NCBI GenBank assembly: GCA_910584375.1
Contig: CAJUAH010000048.1
Location: forward strand, 1-17,177
Length of the DNA stretch: 17,177 nucleotides
Source of the DNA: an uncultured Acetatifactor sp.
GTDB lineage: Bacteria; Bacillota; Clostridia; Lachnospirales; Lachnospiraceae
Direction: 5' to 3'
The notes below the pieces were generated by a model. It ran no database searches and was not told the DNA's origin. It saw nothing but the letters and a program-made list of their open reading frames with translations. Position numbers and translations under genes: made by a program. Positions 1 through 8,027 of the stretch are shown here, piece after piece (the first letter of the stretch is position 1; every line of letters begins with the position of its first letter).

Positions 1-54
1 ATTCTTGAATTCTCACAGAATCCCCACAGAGATTCAAAAATCCTAAAACCTGTG

Positions 55-83
55 TTGATTATTCCTTCTAATATTGATATAAT
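55..83 (+). promoter_or_regulatory. Sigma-A type promoter of the cytidylyltransferase-ABC-LicD operon
   Basis: TTGATT (55-60, 4 of 6 to the -35 consensus), a 17-base spacer, then a perfect TATAAT (78-83). Transcription would start near 90, about 28 bases before the ATG at 118 and its AGGAGCAGGAG ribosome binding site. This placement also argues that the ATG at 52 is not the translation start, because it lies upstream of the promoter. An imperfect dyad sits just upstream (5-14 with 29-37) and could be a regulator site, but that part is weak. Confidence 0.7.
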
Positions 84-117
84 GATTTTCAATAGCCATG
101 AGGAGCAGGAGAAAAAT

Positions 118-567
118 ATGGAAAAGTATAAAGTGGGATATCTGGCCGGTGTATTTGATTTATTTCATATAGGACATTTAAATCTGATAAAACGCGCAAA
201 AGAGCGATGCGATTATTTGATTGTGGGGGCGCTCACAGATGAACTTGTTATAAAATTCAAAAATAATGCCCCATATATTCCCTTTGACGAACGCAGGCAG
301 ATTTTGGAATCGATACGATATGTAGATCAAGTTGTGGCTGTCACAGAGGAAAACCATGAAAAAATGAAAGCCTGGAACATGTATCATTTTGACTGCCTTT
401 TTTCCGGCGACGATTATTCTGGCAATCCCTACTGGATCCAGGACCAACAGTCCTTACAGGCAGTAGGCTCCAACATAGAATATTTTCCTTACACCAAGAG
501 CACCAGTTCCACCATGATCAAGGCCGCAATTATGGGTGCATTAAAAAAAGAGGACAATAAAGTATGA
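118..567 (+). CDS. TagD-like cytidylyltransferase (nucleotidyltransferase superfamily)
   Basis: This 149-residue cytosolic enzyme should join CTP to a phosphorylated small alcohol (glycerol-3-phosphate, phosphocholine or similar) to give a CDP-activated donor and pyrophosphate. The family signature is clear: GVFDLFHIGH at residues 11-20 with the HIGH nucleotide-binding motif, and FSGDDYSGNPYW near 95-106, resembling the GDDW segment of glycerol-3-phosphate cytidylyltransferases. The usual RTxGISTT motif is replaced by TKSTSST (126-132), so the substrate may differ from that of TagD. The start was chosen at ATG 118, preceded by AGGAGCAGGAG; an in-frame ATG at 52 lies upstream of the promoter and lacks a site. 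The stop overlaps the next start as ATGA, implying translational coupling with the exporter. A LicD-type transferase three genes on is the obvious user of the CDP product. The family is confident; the exact substrate is not. Confidence 0.85.
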   Translation: MEKYKVGYLAGVFDLFHIGHLNLIKRAKERCDYLIVGALTDELVIKFKNNAPYIPFDERRQILESIRYVDQVVAVTEENHEKMKAWNMYHFDCLFSGDDYSGNPYWIQDQQSLQAVGSNIEYFPYTKSTSSTMIKAAIMGALKKEDNKV

Positions 568-1901
568 AGAAAAAAAGCAAAACAGGATTTTTCCTTGCCA
601 GAATTCTGATTATTTTATCTGGCGTAATAGGAACTATACTAATCGCCATATATCCGTTTGACAACAGAAACATTAAAATAACATTTGTCACTCCGGAAGA
701 GCGGCAAACCGTATCTTTATCTAATGATGTCATAGCCGCCGGGCAGTTCGGCACGTTCACATTTAATGATATGGAAGAATTTACGCTGAAAAAGATTCTT
801 GTATATGGCAAATGGGAAAGTATATTACTGAAAGAATTTAACTTTGGGGAGATTGCTCCCTATGTTTCCTCTGTAGACGGCGGAACCATGAATTTGGCGG
901 AAGATGCCATAGTTTTTTCCGGGGATGGCAGAATAAGCTTTACGATGACCCCTTCCTTTATCGAAGTGATAAAGGATTTGTCCGCAACTATTATTCAAGA
1001 ACGTTTGATCCTGATAGGAATTGCGATGGCCATGACCGCGATGGCCATTATATTCTGCAATGCATTACAGGAAAAGTACATTGCAGAAAACCGGGATAAT
1101 CACGGTCCGATTTATGAAATAAAGCGCTTTTGTATCGATATGCGCAAATATTGGCAATACATCATTTTTTCCGCGCGCGCAGATCTGAAAGCCGAGGTAG
1201 CCGATTCATATCTAAATCGATTATGGTGGCTGCTGGAACCTTTCTTCAATATGCTTGTATATGTGATAGTCTTTGGACAGGTTATGGGACGTTCCGTGGA
1301 GAATTATGCCACCTTTGTATTTTCCGCCCTTTTGATGTGGAATTTCTTCAACAAAACCATCGCGTATAGCGTTAAGCTCATACGCAGCAATAAAGATATT
1401 GTCACAAAAGTCTATATTCCAAAATTTGTGATACTGTTCTCTAATATGATATTAAACCTATTAAAACTGCTGTTTTCCATGGTTGTCCTGATCGTGATGC
1501 TGGCAGTGTTCCGCATTCACATTGGGGTCAACCTTTTCTGGTTTTTCCCTGCATATTTAGTAATGATCATGCTTGCATTCGGGGCAGGTATGATTTTTCT
1601 GCATTTTGGAGTATATGTAGACGATTTGTCATATGCCATTGGGATATTACTCAATATGTTGATGTTCCTTTCCGGAATATTTTATGATGTAATGACAACT
1701 TTGCCCGAGCCATTAAACGGACTTATGCTCTGCCTCAATCCTGTAGCGGGATTGATTGATACCATGAGGCAGGCGCTGCTATATAATACGGCTGCGAATC
1801 TCCCCATTTTAGGTATGTGGTTTCTGATCTCCAGCATTCTCTGTTATATAGGTATACATATTGTATACAAAAATGAAAACAGCTATGTGAAGGTGGTGTA
1901 A
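564..1901 (+). CDS. ABC-2 type polysaccharide export permease with extra extracytoplasmic N-terminal domain
   Basis: This is the membrane subunit of a TagG/Wzm-like exporter. Residues about 205-445 form the ABC-2 permease domain: an amphipathic lead-in (DLKAEVADSYLNRLWWLLEPFFN), then about six membrane segments ending near residue 434, with the typical FLSGIFY (368-374) and NPVAGLIDTMRQ (392-403) elements. Unusually, residues 1-185 add a membrane segment (about 9-30), a polar beta-type stretch of about 115 residues (31-145) that should lie outside, and a second membrane segment (about 147-166). Ordinary family members are about 260 residues; this one is 445. The next gene, two bases downstream, is its ATPase. 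The substrate is probably a lipid-linked glycan or teichoic-acid-like polymer, inferred from the neighbouring cytidylyltransferase and LicD genes. I do not recognise the N-terminal domain. Confidence 0.85.
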   Translation: MKKKSKTGFFLARILIILSGVIGTILIAIYPFDNRNIKITFVTPEERQTVSLSNDVIAAGQFGTFTFNDMEEFTLKKILVYGKWESILLKEFNFGEIAPYVSSVDGGTMNLAEDAIVFSGDGRISFTMTPSFIEVIKDLSATIIQERLILIGIAMAMTAMAIIFCNALQEKYIAENRDNHGPIYEIKRFCIDMRKYWQYIIFSARADLKAEVADSYLNRLWWLLEPFFNMLVYVIVFGQVMGRSVENYATFVFSALLMWNFFNKTIAYSVKLIRSNKDIVTKVYIPKFVILFSNMILNLLKLLFSMVVLIVMLAVFRIHIGVNLFWFFPAYLVMIMLAFGAGMIFLHFGVYVDDLSYAIGILLNMLMFLSGIFYDVMTTLPEPLNGLMLCLNPVAGLIDTMRQALLYNTAANLPILGMWFLISSILCYIGIHIVYKNENSYVKVV

Positions 1902-1903
1902 AA

Positions 1904-2632
1904 ATGGGAGATATTGCGTTGGAAGTCAATCACGTAAGCATTGATTATAGAAACTTAATGCATATGTCCCTACATCAGGGATTGCTGAAGGGAGAAGCCA
2001 AACGGGCAGATATCGTCCGGGCGGTAAACGACATTTCTTTCACCGTAGAAAAGGGAAAAATACTTGGAATTGTGGGTCGTAACGGTTCCGGAAAGACTAC
2101 CCTTCTCCGTTCTATTGCGGGAATATTTCAGCCTGACGAGGGGTATATAGATACCAAAGGCAATCGCGTATCATTGATGGCCATAGGTATTGGGTTTAAC
2201 GCAAGCAATACCGGACGTGAAAATATATTAAAGTCCGGAATGCTGCTGGGCTGCAAGTTAAACTATGTAAAAGAGCACATGGATGAGATCATAGAGTTTT
2301 CGGAATTGGGAGATTTCATTGATCGTCCGGTGCGTACTTATTCCAGCGGTATGTATTCTAAACTGTCTTTTGCGGTAACCGCTATCCTGGAAACGGATAT
2401 CATGCTGGTGGACGAAGTACTCAGCGTAGGGGACGAGCATTTTCGGAAAAAGAGCTATGCCAAAATGGAAGAACTGATGTTGAGTAACCGAACCGTGTTA
2501 ATCGTGTCCCATGCAACGGATACATTAAAAAAGTTTTGCGACAATATCCTCTGGATTAACGACGGTAAATTCATCAGATTAGGTGAAACGGAAGAAGTGC
2601 TGCAGGAATATGAAGATTTTATGAGTCTATAA
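1904..2632 (+). CDS. ABC exporter ATP-binding protein (TagH/Wzt-like, short form)
   Basis: This 242-residue ATPase partners the permease just upstream, powering export of a polysaccharide or teichoic-acid-like polymer. It has Walker A GRNGSGKT (58-65), the divergent TagH/Wzt-type segment GIGFNASNTGRENI (95-108) in place of a clear Q-loop, the signature YSSGM (146-150), Walker B IMLVDE (166-171), and the switch histidine H203. The N-terminal YRNLMHMSLHQGLLKG stretch before Walker A is typical of this exporter subfamily. The protein ends soon after the nucleotide-binding domain, so the C-terminal carbohydrate-binding domain of some Wzt proteins is absent; recognition must lie elsewhere, possibly in the extended permease. 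The ribosome binding site AAGGTGGTG lies inside the end of the permease gene. Confidence 0.92.
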   Translation: MGDIALEVNHVSIDYRNLMHMSLHQGLLKGEAKRADIVRAVNDISFTVEKGKILGIVGRNGSGKTTLLRSIAGIFQPDEGYIDTKGNRVSLMAIGIGFNASNTGRENILKSGMLLGCKLNYVKEHMDEIIEFSELGDFIDRPVRTYSSGMYSKLSFAVTAILETDIMLVDEVLSVGDEHFRKKSYAKMEELMLSNRTVLIVSHATDTLKKFCDNILWINDGKFIRLGETEEVLQEYEDFMSL

Positions 2633-2662
2633 TACATGGACTCGAGCCTTAATAATTTAATC

Positions 2663-2667
2663 AGGAG
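2663..2667 (+). promoter_or_regulatory. Ribosome binding site deciding the LicD start
   Basis: AGGAG lies seven bases before ATG 2675. The upstream in-frame ATG at 2636 has no purine-rich site before it, so the downstream ATG is preferred and removes 13 residues from the longest reading frame. Confidence 0.7.
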
Positions 2668-2674
2668 TCAGGAA

Positions 2675-3997
2675 ATGCAATGTTTATACGACGAAAAGGG
2701 ATATGAGATAAAACTGGAATTGTCCAAAACGTACAACCCCAGTCAGGCTGGCATAAGCGATGATAAGCGTGACTTAGGCATTTTAGTCAGTTATATGGGA
2801 GCATCGGCGCCGGAGCATGCGTCTGTCAGTTGGGATAATGACCGCCATGTCCTGAGCAGGCTGGAATTTCCGTATACAGACGAATGGAATTATTATGCGC
2901 TCAGAGAATTCTGGGGGCCAGAGGAAAACGGCACCTGGACAAGTCCCTGCAGCATTGCTTATCTGAAAGATCCCGGAATATATAAAAGCGGTTTGAAAAT
3001 TGTATATTATGTTCCTCAATTTTTAACCAGCTTGAATTCTACTTTACGAATAACCGTTAATGGAGAGCTGTTGAAAGAATTGACGTTGGATGCAGAAGGA
3101 ATGTATACCGAACTCCTGGATGTTCGTAAAATAGGCCTCGATGAACAGCAGTACCTGCAAAACGCGCATCGGATTCTGAAAATATTATTACAGGATTTTG
3201 ACCGGGTATGTCGCAAGTATGATTTGCATTACTATCTGATCTGCGGTTCCCTGTTGGGATCGGTCAGACACCAGGGAATGATTCCCTGGGATGACGACGT
3301 GGACGTAGCCATGCCAAGAAGGGATTTTGATATACTGCTGCAGCATGCCCAGGAAGAATGGGGAACTGATAGCGATATCCTGTTCCTGAACTATGACCAT
3401 CTGGGCAATCATACCTTTCTCGATTATATGACTCGTATTGTATACATGAAAGAAGAGATTCCCGTCAATGTTTTTCGGAAAATCAAAGGAAAAGGGCGTT
3501 CCGATATTGAGAATCATCTGCCGATGGATATTTATGTCCTGGATAATGCCGCGAATAATATGTTGATTCATACTATACAGACCCAAATGATCCGGGGATT
3601 ATACGGACTGGCCATGGGACACAGGGCGTATATTGATCCGGGCGATTATTCCAATCGAGACAGTAAAACGCAAAAGATCGTGAAATTTTTGTCCGGTGTC
3701 GGCAGACATATTCCCCTGTCCTGGATCTTTAGATGTTACGAGTGGGTAAGAAAGTGGAACAGGGGAAAAGTATGCGAAAACTATTTTGAATCTAACGGAT
3801 TTATATATTGTATCCCCTGGAGATTTAAGCAGGAGTGGTTTGGCGAGGGCGTTCGGTTGCCCTTAGGAGATCTTACAATCAGTGCCCCTCAGAACTATGA
3901 GGCTTTCCTGGCCATGCATTATGAAGACTATCGGCAGTATCCGCCAATGCATATGAGAAAGCCGACCCATAGCATAGAGGCCAGCGGGATATTCTGA
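2675..3997 (+). CDS. LicD-family phosphotransferase with unrecognised N-terminal domain
   Basis: LicD-family proteins transfer phosphocholine or another phospho-alcohol from a CDP donor onto sugars of cell-surface glycans, working at the inner face of the membrane. The core here (about residues 160-440) has the hallmark block GSLLGSVRHQGMIPWDDDVDVAM, with the metal-binding aspartates in WDDDVD at 205-210, followed by MDIYVLD and a C-terminal EDYRQYPP-type segment usual in the family. Residues 1 to about 155 form an extra, probably beta-rich domain with no motif I recognise. The protein has no clear membrane segment. ATG 2675 is used because AGGAG precedes it by seven bases, giving 440 residues; the longer 453-residue version lacks a site. 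It is last in the operon, and the first gene likely makes its CDP-linked donor. The family is confident; the transferred group is inferred. Confidence 0.85.
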   Translation: MQCLYDEKGYEIKLELSKTYNPSQAGISDDKRDLGILVSYMGASAPEHASVSWDNDRHVLSRLEFPYTDEWNYYALREFWGPEENGTWTSPCSIAYLKDPGIYKSGLKIVYYVPQFLTSLNSTLRITVNGELLKELTLDAEGMYTELLDVRKIGLDEQQYLQNAHRILKILLQDFDRVCRKYDLHYYLICGSLLGSVRHQGMIPWDDDVDVAMPRRDFDILLQHAQEEWGTDSDILFLNYDHLGNHTFLDYMTRIVYMKEEIPVNVFRKIKGKGRSDIENHLPMDIYVLDNAANNMLIHTIQTQMIRGLYGLAMGHRAYIDPGDYSNRDSKTQKIVKFLSGVGRHIPLSWIFRCYEWVRKWNRGKVCENYFESNGFIYCIPWRFKQEWFGEGVRLPLGDLTISAPQNYEAFLAMHYEDYRQYPPMHMRKPTHSIEASGIF

Positions 3998-4021
3998 AAC
4001 TGCTGGAATCAAAGAAAATCC

Positions 4022-4068
4022 GCTTTTGTGCTCTCAGGAATTGACCGGATTCCAGAGAGCACAAAAGC
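4022..4068. terminator. Bidirectional intrinsic terminator between convergent operons
   Basis: A perfect 14-bp stem (4022-4035 with 4055-4068, GCTTTTGTGCTCTC arm) plus an inner five-bp stem (4037-4041 with 4049-4053) sits in the 91-bp gap between the ends of two converging operons. T-rich sequence follows on both strands (ATTCTTATT on +, ATTTTCTTTG on -), fitting termination in both directions. Confidence 0.8.
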
Positions 4069-4088
4069 ATTCTTATTAAACGCATACG

Positions 4089-6275
4089 TTAATATTGTAC
4101 AAATCCCAGGTTTGCAATATTTACATTTATTCCTTCTTCCAAAACCTGCAAATACACTTTATCCCTGGAGTCCACATCTGATATATTAAAATATTGACTC
4201 AAATCATACAATTGTCCTGCTCGGAGAGATAATTTCTGCTCTATGTTTCCGCCGTCAGCCCATTCCGTTTTTACTATTAAGGTGCAGTTGGAAGCCGATG
4301 CGCTGTCCAGATATGCAATGCCTCTCAAGCTAACATCATGGGTTCCCTGAAATATAGATGTGTCAATATCGACATGATTCACCAGATGATACTCGTTTTC
4401 TTCATCAGCCAGTTCATAGCGTATTAACACAGGGCTTCTATCCCAAGTATAATAGCTCTCAATATATTCGCATTCCGTGATCTGCAGTCCCCATGCATTT
4501 GCCAGATTAACAGCATACTGTATATGCTCTGGTCGTAACAGGTCATATACCCCCTTGCCTTCCATCAGGGCCTTCACAATTTTCTCTCTATAATATGTCG
4601 GGTAATCAATTCCCTTTACTTCATATACCTGTGCCAGATAACTCTGAACATAAGAGCCATTAATTATGGGTATATTCTCGTCAAACATTTTCATATACTG
4701 ACTGCTGGTATAACTTTCTAAAAATATATCTACCTTCTCCCGCTGCTCATCCGTTCCTATATTACCCCGATCCCTTAACAGCCATTTCATATTGGCGGCC
4801 AGTTTTCCATTTGTTATGTTATCGGCAATCGTCCCTCGCCAACTCCAGTCATAACGATTATTAAGTCCTTCTATATAATTTAACTGCATTTGCAGGACCA
4901 GGGCAAGCATTATGGTAATTGCCAAAATGCGTTGGGCCTTTTTGTCAGCCGTCAAGAGTTCGCAGACAGCATACACGCATATAATTACTGCCATAGTTTC
5001 ACAGATTATAGCATATCTTGCATACCCTGTGCTGTATAACCACAGGATATAAAAAATCCAAAATAACAGGATAAATACAGACATTCCCTTATCCCATATT
5101 CTTTTTACGCATGCCTTGATTGTCAGGTATATGGAAGACACTGTGCCCAGCAAAATATATATCTGCGGCAGTCTCGCCAGTTCTGTTATGCGGCTGTCAT
5201 AATCAATCACCATCTTTAATGGCCAAAATATATAGTCTCTTATGCTTTCTGGCCCCCAGCGCATATCCTTAAAATCAACATCTATATGGTATGGAGATTT
5301 AAAAATAGAGTTATACGTCCAAAAAACAGGATTTCCCGTGCTTAAATAAGCATATAAGAGGTATGAGATACTGGGAAAAATCCCTATTAGCACGCATACT
5401 GTAAAATTGCCAAAATGTATATATCTTCTGTTTTTTACAATATATATTATTATAATAGGGACAAGAAAAATAATATTTGTCATCTTAAGCCCAAAGCAAA
5501 TCCCTGCCACATATGCCGTAAAGATTATTTCACCGGAGAATGTATCACATTCCCTGGCAACTACTTTCCTGATCAAGAGCAACAGTAACGGCAAAGCCGT
5601 CAGATCTACCATATATGTCCCCAGCTCTGCTATGATATAAAATAGCAGGCAGGAAACAGCGGCAAGAAAACTCTTTCCAAATATAATGCCGACGACCGCC
5701 TGTGTTTCTTTGCTATATCCTGCCATGCTTTTCTCTAAAACAGATAGTTTATCCCCCAGAAGGGTTTCTACCAGATTTCTTGCCTCCAGAAAGAAAAGGG
5801 CGAGCAACAGGGCGTTCATCATAGTACCCAGCCGATAACCCAGAATGACACGCGGATAATAGAAAACACGATCCGGCAGCGGGAAAAAGAATGTCCATGC
5901 GGCAGGAAAGGTGTTATAGTCTATATTATCCTGAAACCCCGGAAATTGCCAAAATACCCTGGCATTCATCACGTCATATGAGGTATCGGGCAGTATTCCT
6001 CTGAAAAATGCTAATATGAAAATAAGGGCTAGAAAAATGTATGCCACGAGATCCATACGCTGTTTCTCTATATGAATATATTCCCTGAACCTGTAGACCA
6101 GAAATATAAGTACAATTCCTAAAAGAAGTAACGCGGGAATCGGAATTCGCCCCCCGCACAACATATATGCGCCAAAGTTTACCGCATCGCATAGAACCAG
6201 AAAACTGAGATATACCATATATATAAGAATCGGCAAGCTTATTGTAACAGTATGTTCCTTTTCGCTGTTTTTCAT
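4089..6275 (-). CDS. Large multi-pass membrane protein, GT-C glycosyltransferase-like
   Basis: This 728-residue protein has roughly a dozen hydrophobic segments over residues 12 to about 490, then a soluble, probably extracytoplasmic part of about 240 residues. The first large loop, after the third hydrophobic segment, carries PDTSYD (96-101), placed like the acidic catalytic loop motif of GT-C (PMT/ArnT-type) enzymes, which take sugars from polyprenyl-phosphate donors on the outer face. The tail contains NVHVDIDTS-like and INVNIANLGFVQY beta-type stretches that may bind carbohydrate. The start is ATG 6275, preceded by AGGAGGGAGAG; the open frame extends 67 codons further but into the upstream gene with no site. 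It is the last gene of the ten-gene operon, 22 bases after its neighbour, and ends at the shared terminator. GT-C activity is inferred from topology; an alternative is a glycan polymerase-like membrane protein. Confidence 0.75.
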   Translation of the reverse strand: MKNSEKEHTVTISLPILIYMVYLSFLVLCDAVNFGAYMLCGGRIPIPALLLLGIVLIFLVYRFREYIHIEKQRMDLVAYIFLALIFILAFFRGILPDTSYDVMNARVFWQFPGFQDNIDYNTFPAAWTFFFPLPDRVFYYPRVILGYRLGTMMNALLLALFFLEARNLVETLLGDKLSVLEKSMAGYSKETQAVVGIIFGKSFLAAVSCLLFYIIAELGTYMVDLTALPLLLLLIRKVVARECDTFSGEIIFTAYVAGICFGLKMTNIIFLVPIIIIYIVKNRRYIHFGNFTVCVLIGIFPSISYLLYAYLSTGNPVFWTYNSIFKSPYHIDVDFKDMRWGPESIRDYIFWPLKMVIDYDSRITELARLPQIYILLGTVSSIYLTIKACVKRIWDKGMSVFILLFWIFYILWLYSTGYARYAIICETMAVIICVYAVCELLTADKKAQRILAITIMLALVLQMQLNYIEGLNNRYDWSWRGTIADNITNGKLAANMKWLLRDRGNIGTDEQREKVDIFLESYTSSQYMKMFDENIPIINGSYVQSYLAQVYEVKGIDYPTYYREKIVKALMEGKGVYDLLRPEHIQYAVNLANAWGLQITECEYIESYYTWDRSPVLIRYELADEENEYHLVNHVDIDTSIFQGTHDVSLRGIAYLDSASASNCTLIVKTEWADGGNIEQKLSLRAGQLYDLSQYFNISDVDSRDKVYLQVLEEGINVNIANLGFVQY

Positions 6276-6285
6276 AGCTATTTTT

Positions 6286-6296
6286 CTCTCCCTCCT
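6286..6296 (-). promoter_or_regulatory. Ribosome binding site deciding the start of the large membrane protein
   Basis: On the - strand the gap reads AGGAGGGAGAG, with GAGAG ten bases before ATG 6275. It is the only strong site near the 5' end of this gene and rules out the longer reading frame that would overlap the upstream gene by about 180 bases. Confidence 0.65.
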
Positions 6297-6297
6297 A

Positions 6298-6831
6298 CTA
6301 CTGTAGAACCACCCAATCCAGCGTCCCGTCTCCGTAGTATCCATTATTGCATTGTATCTCAATAGTGCGTATATACGTGGAAAATGCTGTCTGCGGAATA
6401 GTATGGTAACAATGAGCGTCCGCATGACTGTCAATAAAGACCGTATCTTCGCGCATAACTTGCCCTTCTTCATCATAGTAAATGATCAAAAGGCCGGCCC
6501 CATCAGACTGTACCTCCATTTCATCTCCACCGTCCGCGGAACTGAAATAGAGGCGATATGTAAACGTGAAGGGCGTATACTCCTCAATATCGTCAAGAAT
6601 GAGACTAGTACCGGGAAGCATGAGTACATAGTCTGCTCCGCTATCCTCTATCACCCCAACCGTAATATTCCATGGATTTGCATCGGTCTGAGCGGCTCCT
6701 TTAGTTTTGAACCGTTTGAAATCAGTGACAACGCTAAATCCTTCTCCTATTTTGATACCATCACTTGCCGCTGCCACAATAGCTACCGCCAATATGATTC
6801 CACATATAACCCATCCAATATATTTTTTCAT
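6298..6831 (-). CDS. Hypothetical membrane-anchored or secreted beta-rich protein
   Basis: I do not recognise this 177-residue protein. Residues 4-23 (YIGWVICGIILAVAIVAAAS) form a signal anchor or uncleaved signal peptide. The rest is polar with alternating hydrophobic residues, aromatic positions and short acidic turns (YRLYFSSADGGDEMEV, FIDSHADAHCYHTIP, IEIQCNNGYYGDGTLDWVVLQ), which suggests a beta-sandwich of the carbohydrate-binding-module kind exposed outside. Two cysteines (in AHCYHT and IQCNNG) could pair. The start has no normally spaced ribosome binding site: GGAAGGA is 25 bases upstream, with a small hairpin (CGATA/TATCG) between. It lies between an acetyltransferase pair and a GT-C-like protein, so a role in binding or presenting the glycan during modification is plausible, but nothing proves it. 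Confidence 0.7.
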   Translation of the reverse strand: MKKYIGWVICGIILAVAIVAAASDGIKIGEGFSVVTDFKRFKTKGAAQTDANPWNITVGVIEDSGADYVLMLPGTSLILDDIEEYTPFTFTYRLYFSSADGGDEMEVQSDGAGLLIIYYDEEGQVMREDTVFIDSHADAHCYHTIPQTAFSTYIRTIEIQCNNGYYGDGTLDWVVLQ

Positions 6832-6888
6832 AACTGAACCCGCGATACTGTTATCGTCCTTCCCAACTAATATTTTTTATATATCTGT

Positions 6889-8019
6889 TTAATATAGCGT
6901 CTCCAGCAATTTATCTAAGCGAAAATAGGCGCTTTCAATTGACTCGACCACCACAAGTTTCACATCTGACGGGATGTTTTCCAGGAGTCCTTCTGCATCG
7001 TTCCAGTGACAAAAATACGTCTTTTCAAACAAATCCGCAATTCCTGAGGATGTATTATTATACGACATTAATGCTGCCGGCGTATAAGAATCCCCAACAA
7101 ACAGTACTCCTCCCTCAAACACAGCTCCGTTGGGATTTTCCCATATTCCCTGGAATCTCCCATCGTTACCATATGACATACACTTGGGCGCCTCTGGCAT
7201 ATTCACCGTATGTTCCGCCGGGATATCATAATGCAGGACGCTCAGAGATGACAGCTGTGCAAAATTTTTATCCGGTGTGAAAATCGAGCTTTCCAATTCG
7301 TCAACACTGTACGGCGTGTCCACTCCCAGGTCATTGGCATAGCTCCGTATCACTTCGCCAAACGCGCAGGCCGCCCCCCAGTCATTCCAATGGAAATCCG
7401 AATAATAGTATGTCGGTATCTGCTCATTCCTGCGGATCAGCTCGTCAATAATGTTTACATAATTGTCCGCCAGATCAGATTCCATGATTTTTTCCTGCAT
7501 CACATAATACATGTTCTTCTCATCCCGCGTCACCGGTATATCCTGTATACTTGGAGAAAGCACCTCGTTTTTCTGCGGCGCTATGATAAACTTGAATGTA
7601 ATGCCTGACGCCTCGAGCTGCTCCTTTATTTGCCGAAGATTATACAAAATATTCTCCTGAGTCTCCTGTGGCATCATCTCGTTATAGTACTGCTCCCCTG
7701 TGACGACGCTCCTGTAAAAGAGATACTTTTGCTCCCGATCAGAAGTAAAAAACAATTCCTTACTATAGCGGAACAAAGAATAATCGATCTGATGCTGCAG
7801 GCGTATCAGGAAATCGCGCAGCCCAAAGTTGTCATTGTACCACTCATTGACGGCCATAAACCCACTGTCATCTAATGTTTCCCTGTCCGGGAATGTCAGC
7901 CTGTTCCTGTTTTCATTGATGGCAAACGAACTTCCCCAACCAAACAGCTTTGCCAGCGTAGGAGCGGCCAGCGCAGCCAGCATTATTCCCAAAATCATCT
8001 TTTTCGCTATATTCTTCAT
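6889..8019 (-). CDS. AlgX/AlgJ-like SGNH-type O-acetyltransferase (extracytoplasmic partner of MBOAT)
   Basis: This 376-residue protein has an N-terminal signal anchor (about residues 5-25, ending APTLA) and an extracytoplasmic domain. It shows the AlgX/AlgJ family landmarks: NEWYNDNFGLRD near 58-69, DFHWNDWGA (208-216) with the catalytic Asp-His pair, and GDSYT (309-313) with the nucleophile serine. Family members take acetyl groups delivered across the membrane by an MBOAT protein and place them on polysaccharide. The gene encoding that MBOAT partner is immediately upstream, 34 bases away. A GTG at 8031 is in frame, but ATG 8019 is preferred because GAGGTGA, a seven-base match to the anti-Shine-Dalgarno, lies eight bases before it. 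The Gram-positive setting suggests acetylation of a cell-wall or capsular glycan. The acceptor is unknown. Confidence 0.82.
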   Translation of the reverse strand: MKNIAKKMILGIMLAALAAPTLAKLFGWGSSFAINENRNRLTFPDRETLDDSGFMAVNEWYNDNFGLRDFLIRLQHQIDYSLFRYSKELFFTSDREQKYLFYRSVVTGEQYYNEMMPQETQENILYNLRQIKEQLEASGITFKFIIAPQKNEVLSPSIQDIPVTRDEKNMYYVMQEKIMESDLADNYVNIIDELIRRNEQIPTYYYSDFHWNDWGAACAFGEVIRSYANDLGVDTPYSVDELESSIFTPDKNFAQLSSLSVLHYDIPAEHTVNMPEAPKCMSYGNDGRFQGIWENPNGAVFEGGVLFVGDSYTPAALMSYNNTSSGIADLFEKTYFCHWNDAEGLLENIPSDVKLVVVESIESAYFRLDKLLETLY

Positions 8020-8027
8020 GGTTCGCT

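Noticed and set aside
5..37. Imperfect dyad as the terminator of an upstream gene
   Set aside because: The stem is short with a bulge, and A residues rather than T residues follow it on the + strand; it could equally be an upstream regulator site, but support is too weak to list.
52..117. Longer N-terminus for the cytidylyltransferase from ATG 52
   Set aside because: It starts upstream of the -35 box, lacks a ribosome binding site, and adds residues before the conserved family opening.
3188..3586. 132-codon open frame on the - strand
   Set aside because: It is the antisense shadow of the LicD catalytic domain, whose motifs are clear on the + strand.
6276..6476. 67-codon N-terminal extension of the large membrane protein
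   Set aside because: It overlaps the upstream gene, has no ribosome binding site, and a strong site precedes ATG 6275.
6352..6837. 161-codon open frame on the + strand
   Set aside because: It lies antisense to the orphan anchored protein and the intact - strand operon, with no protein-like motif or site.
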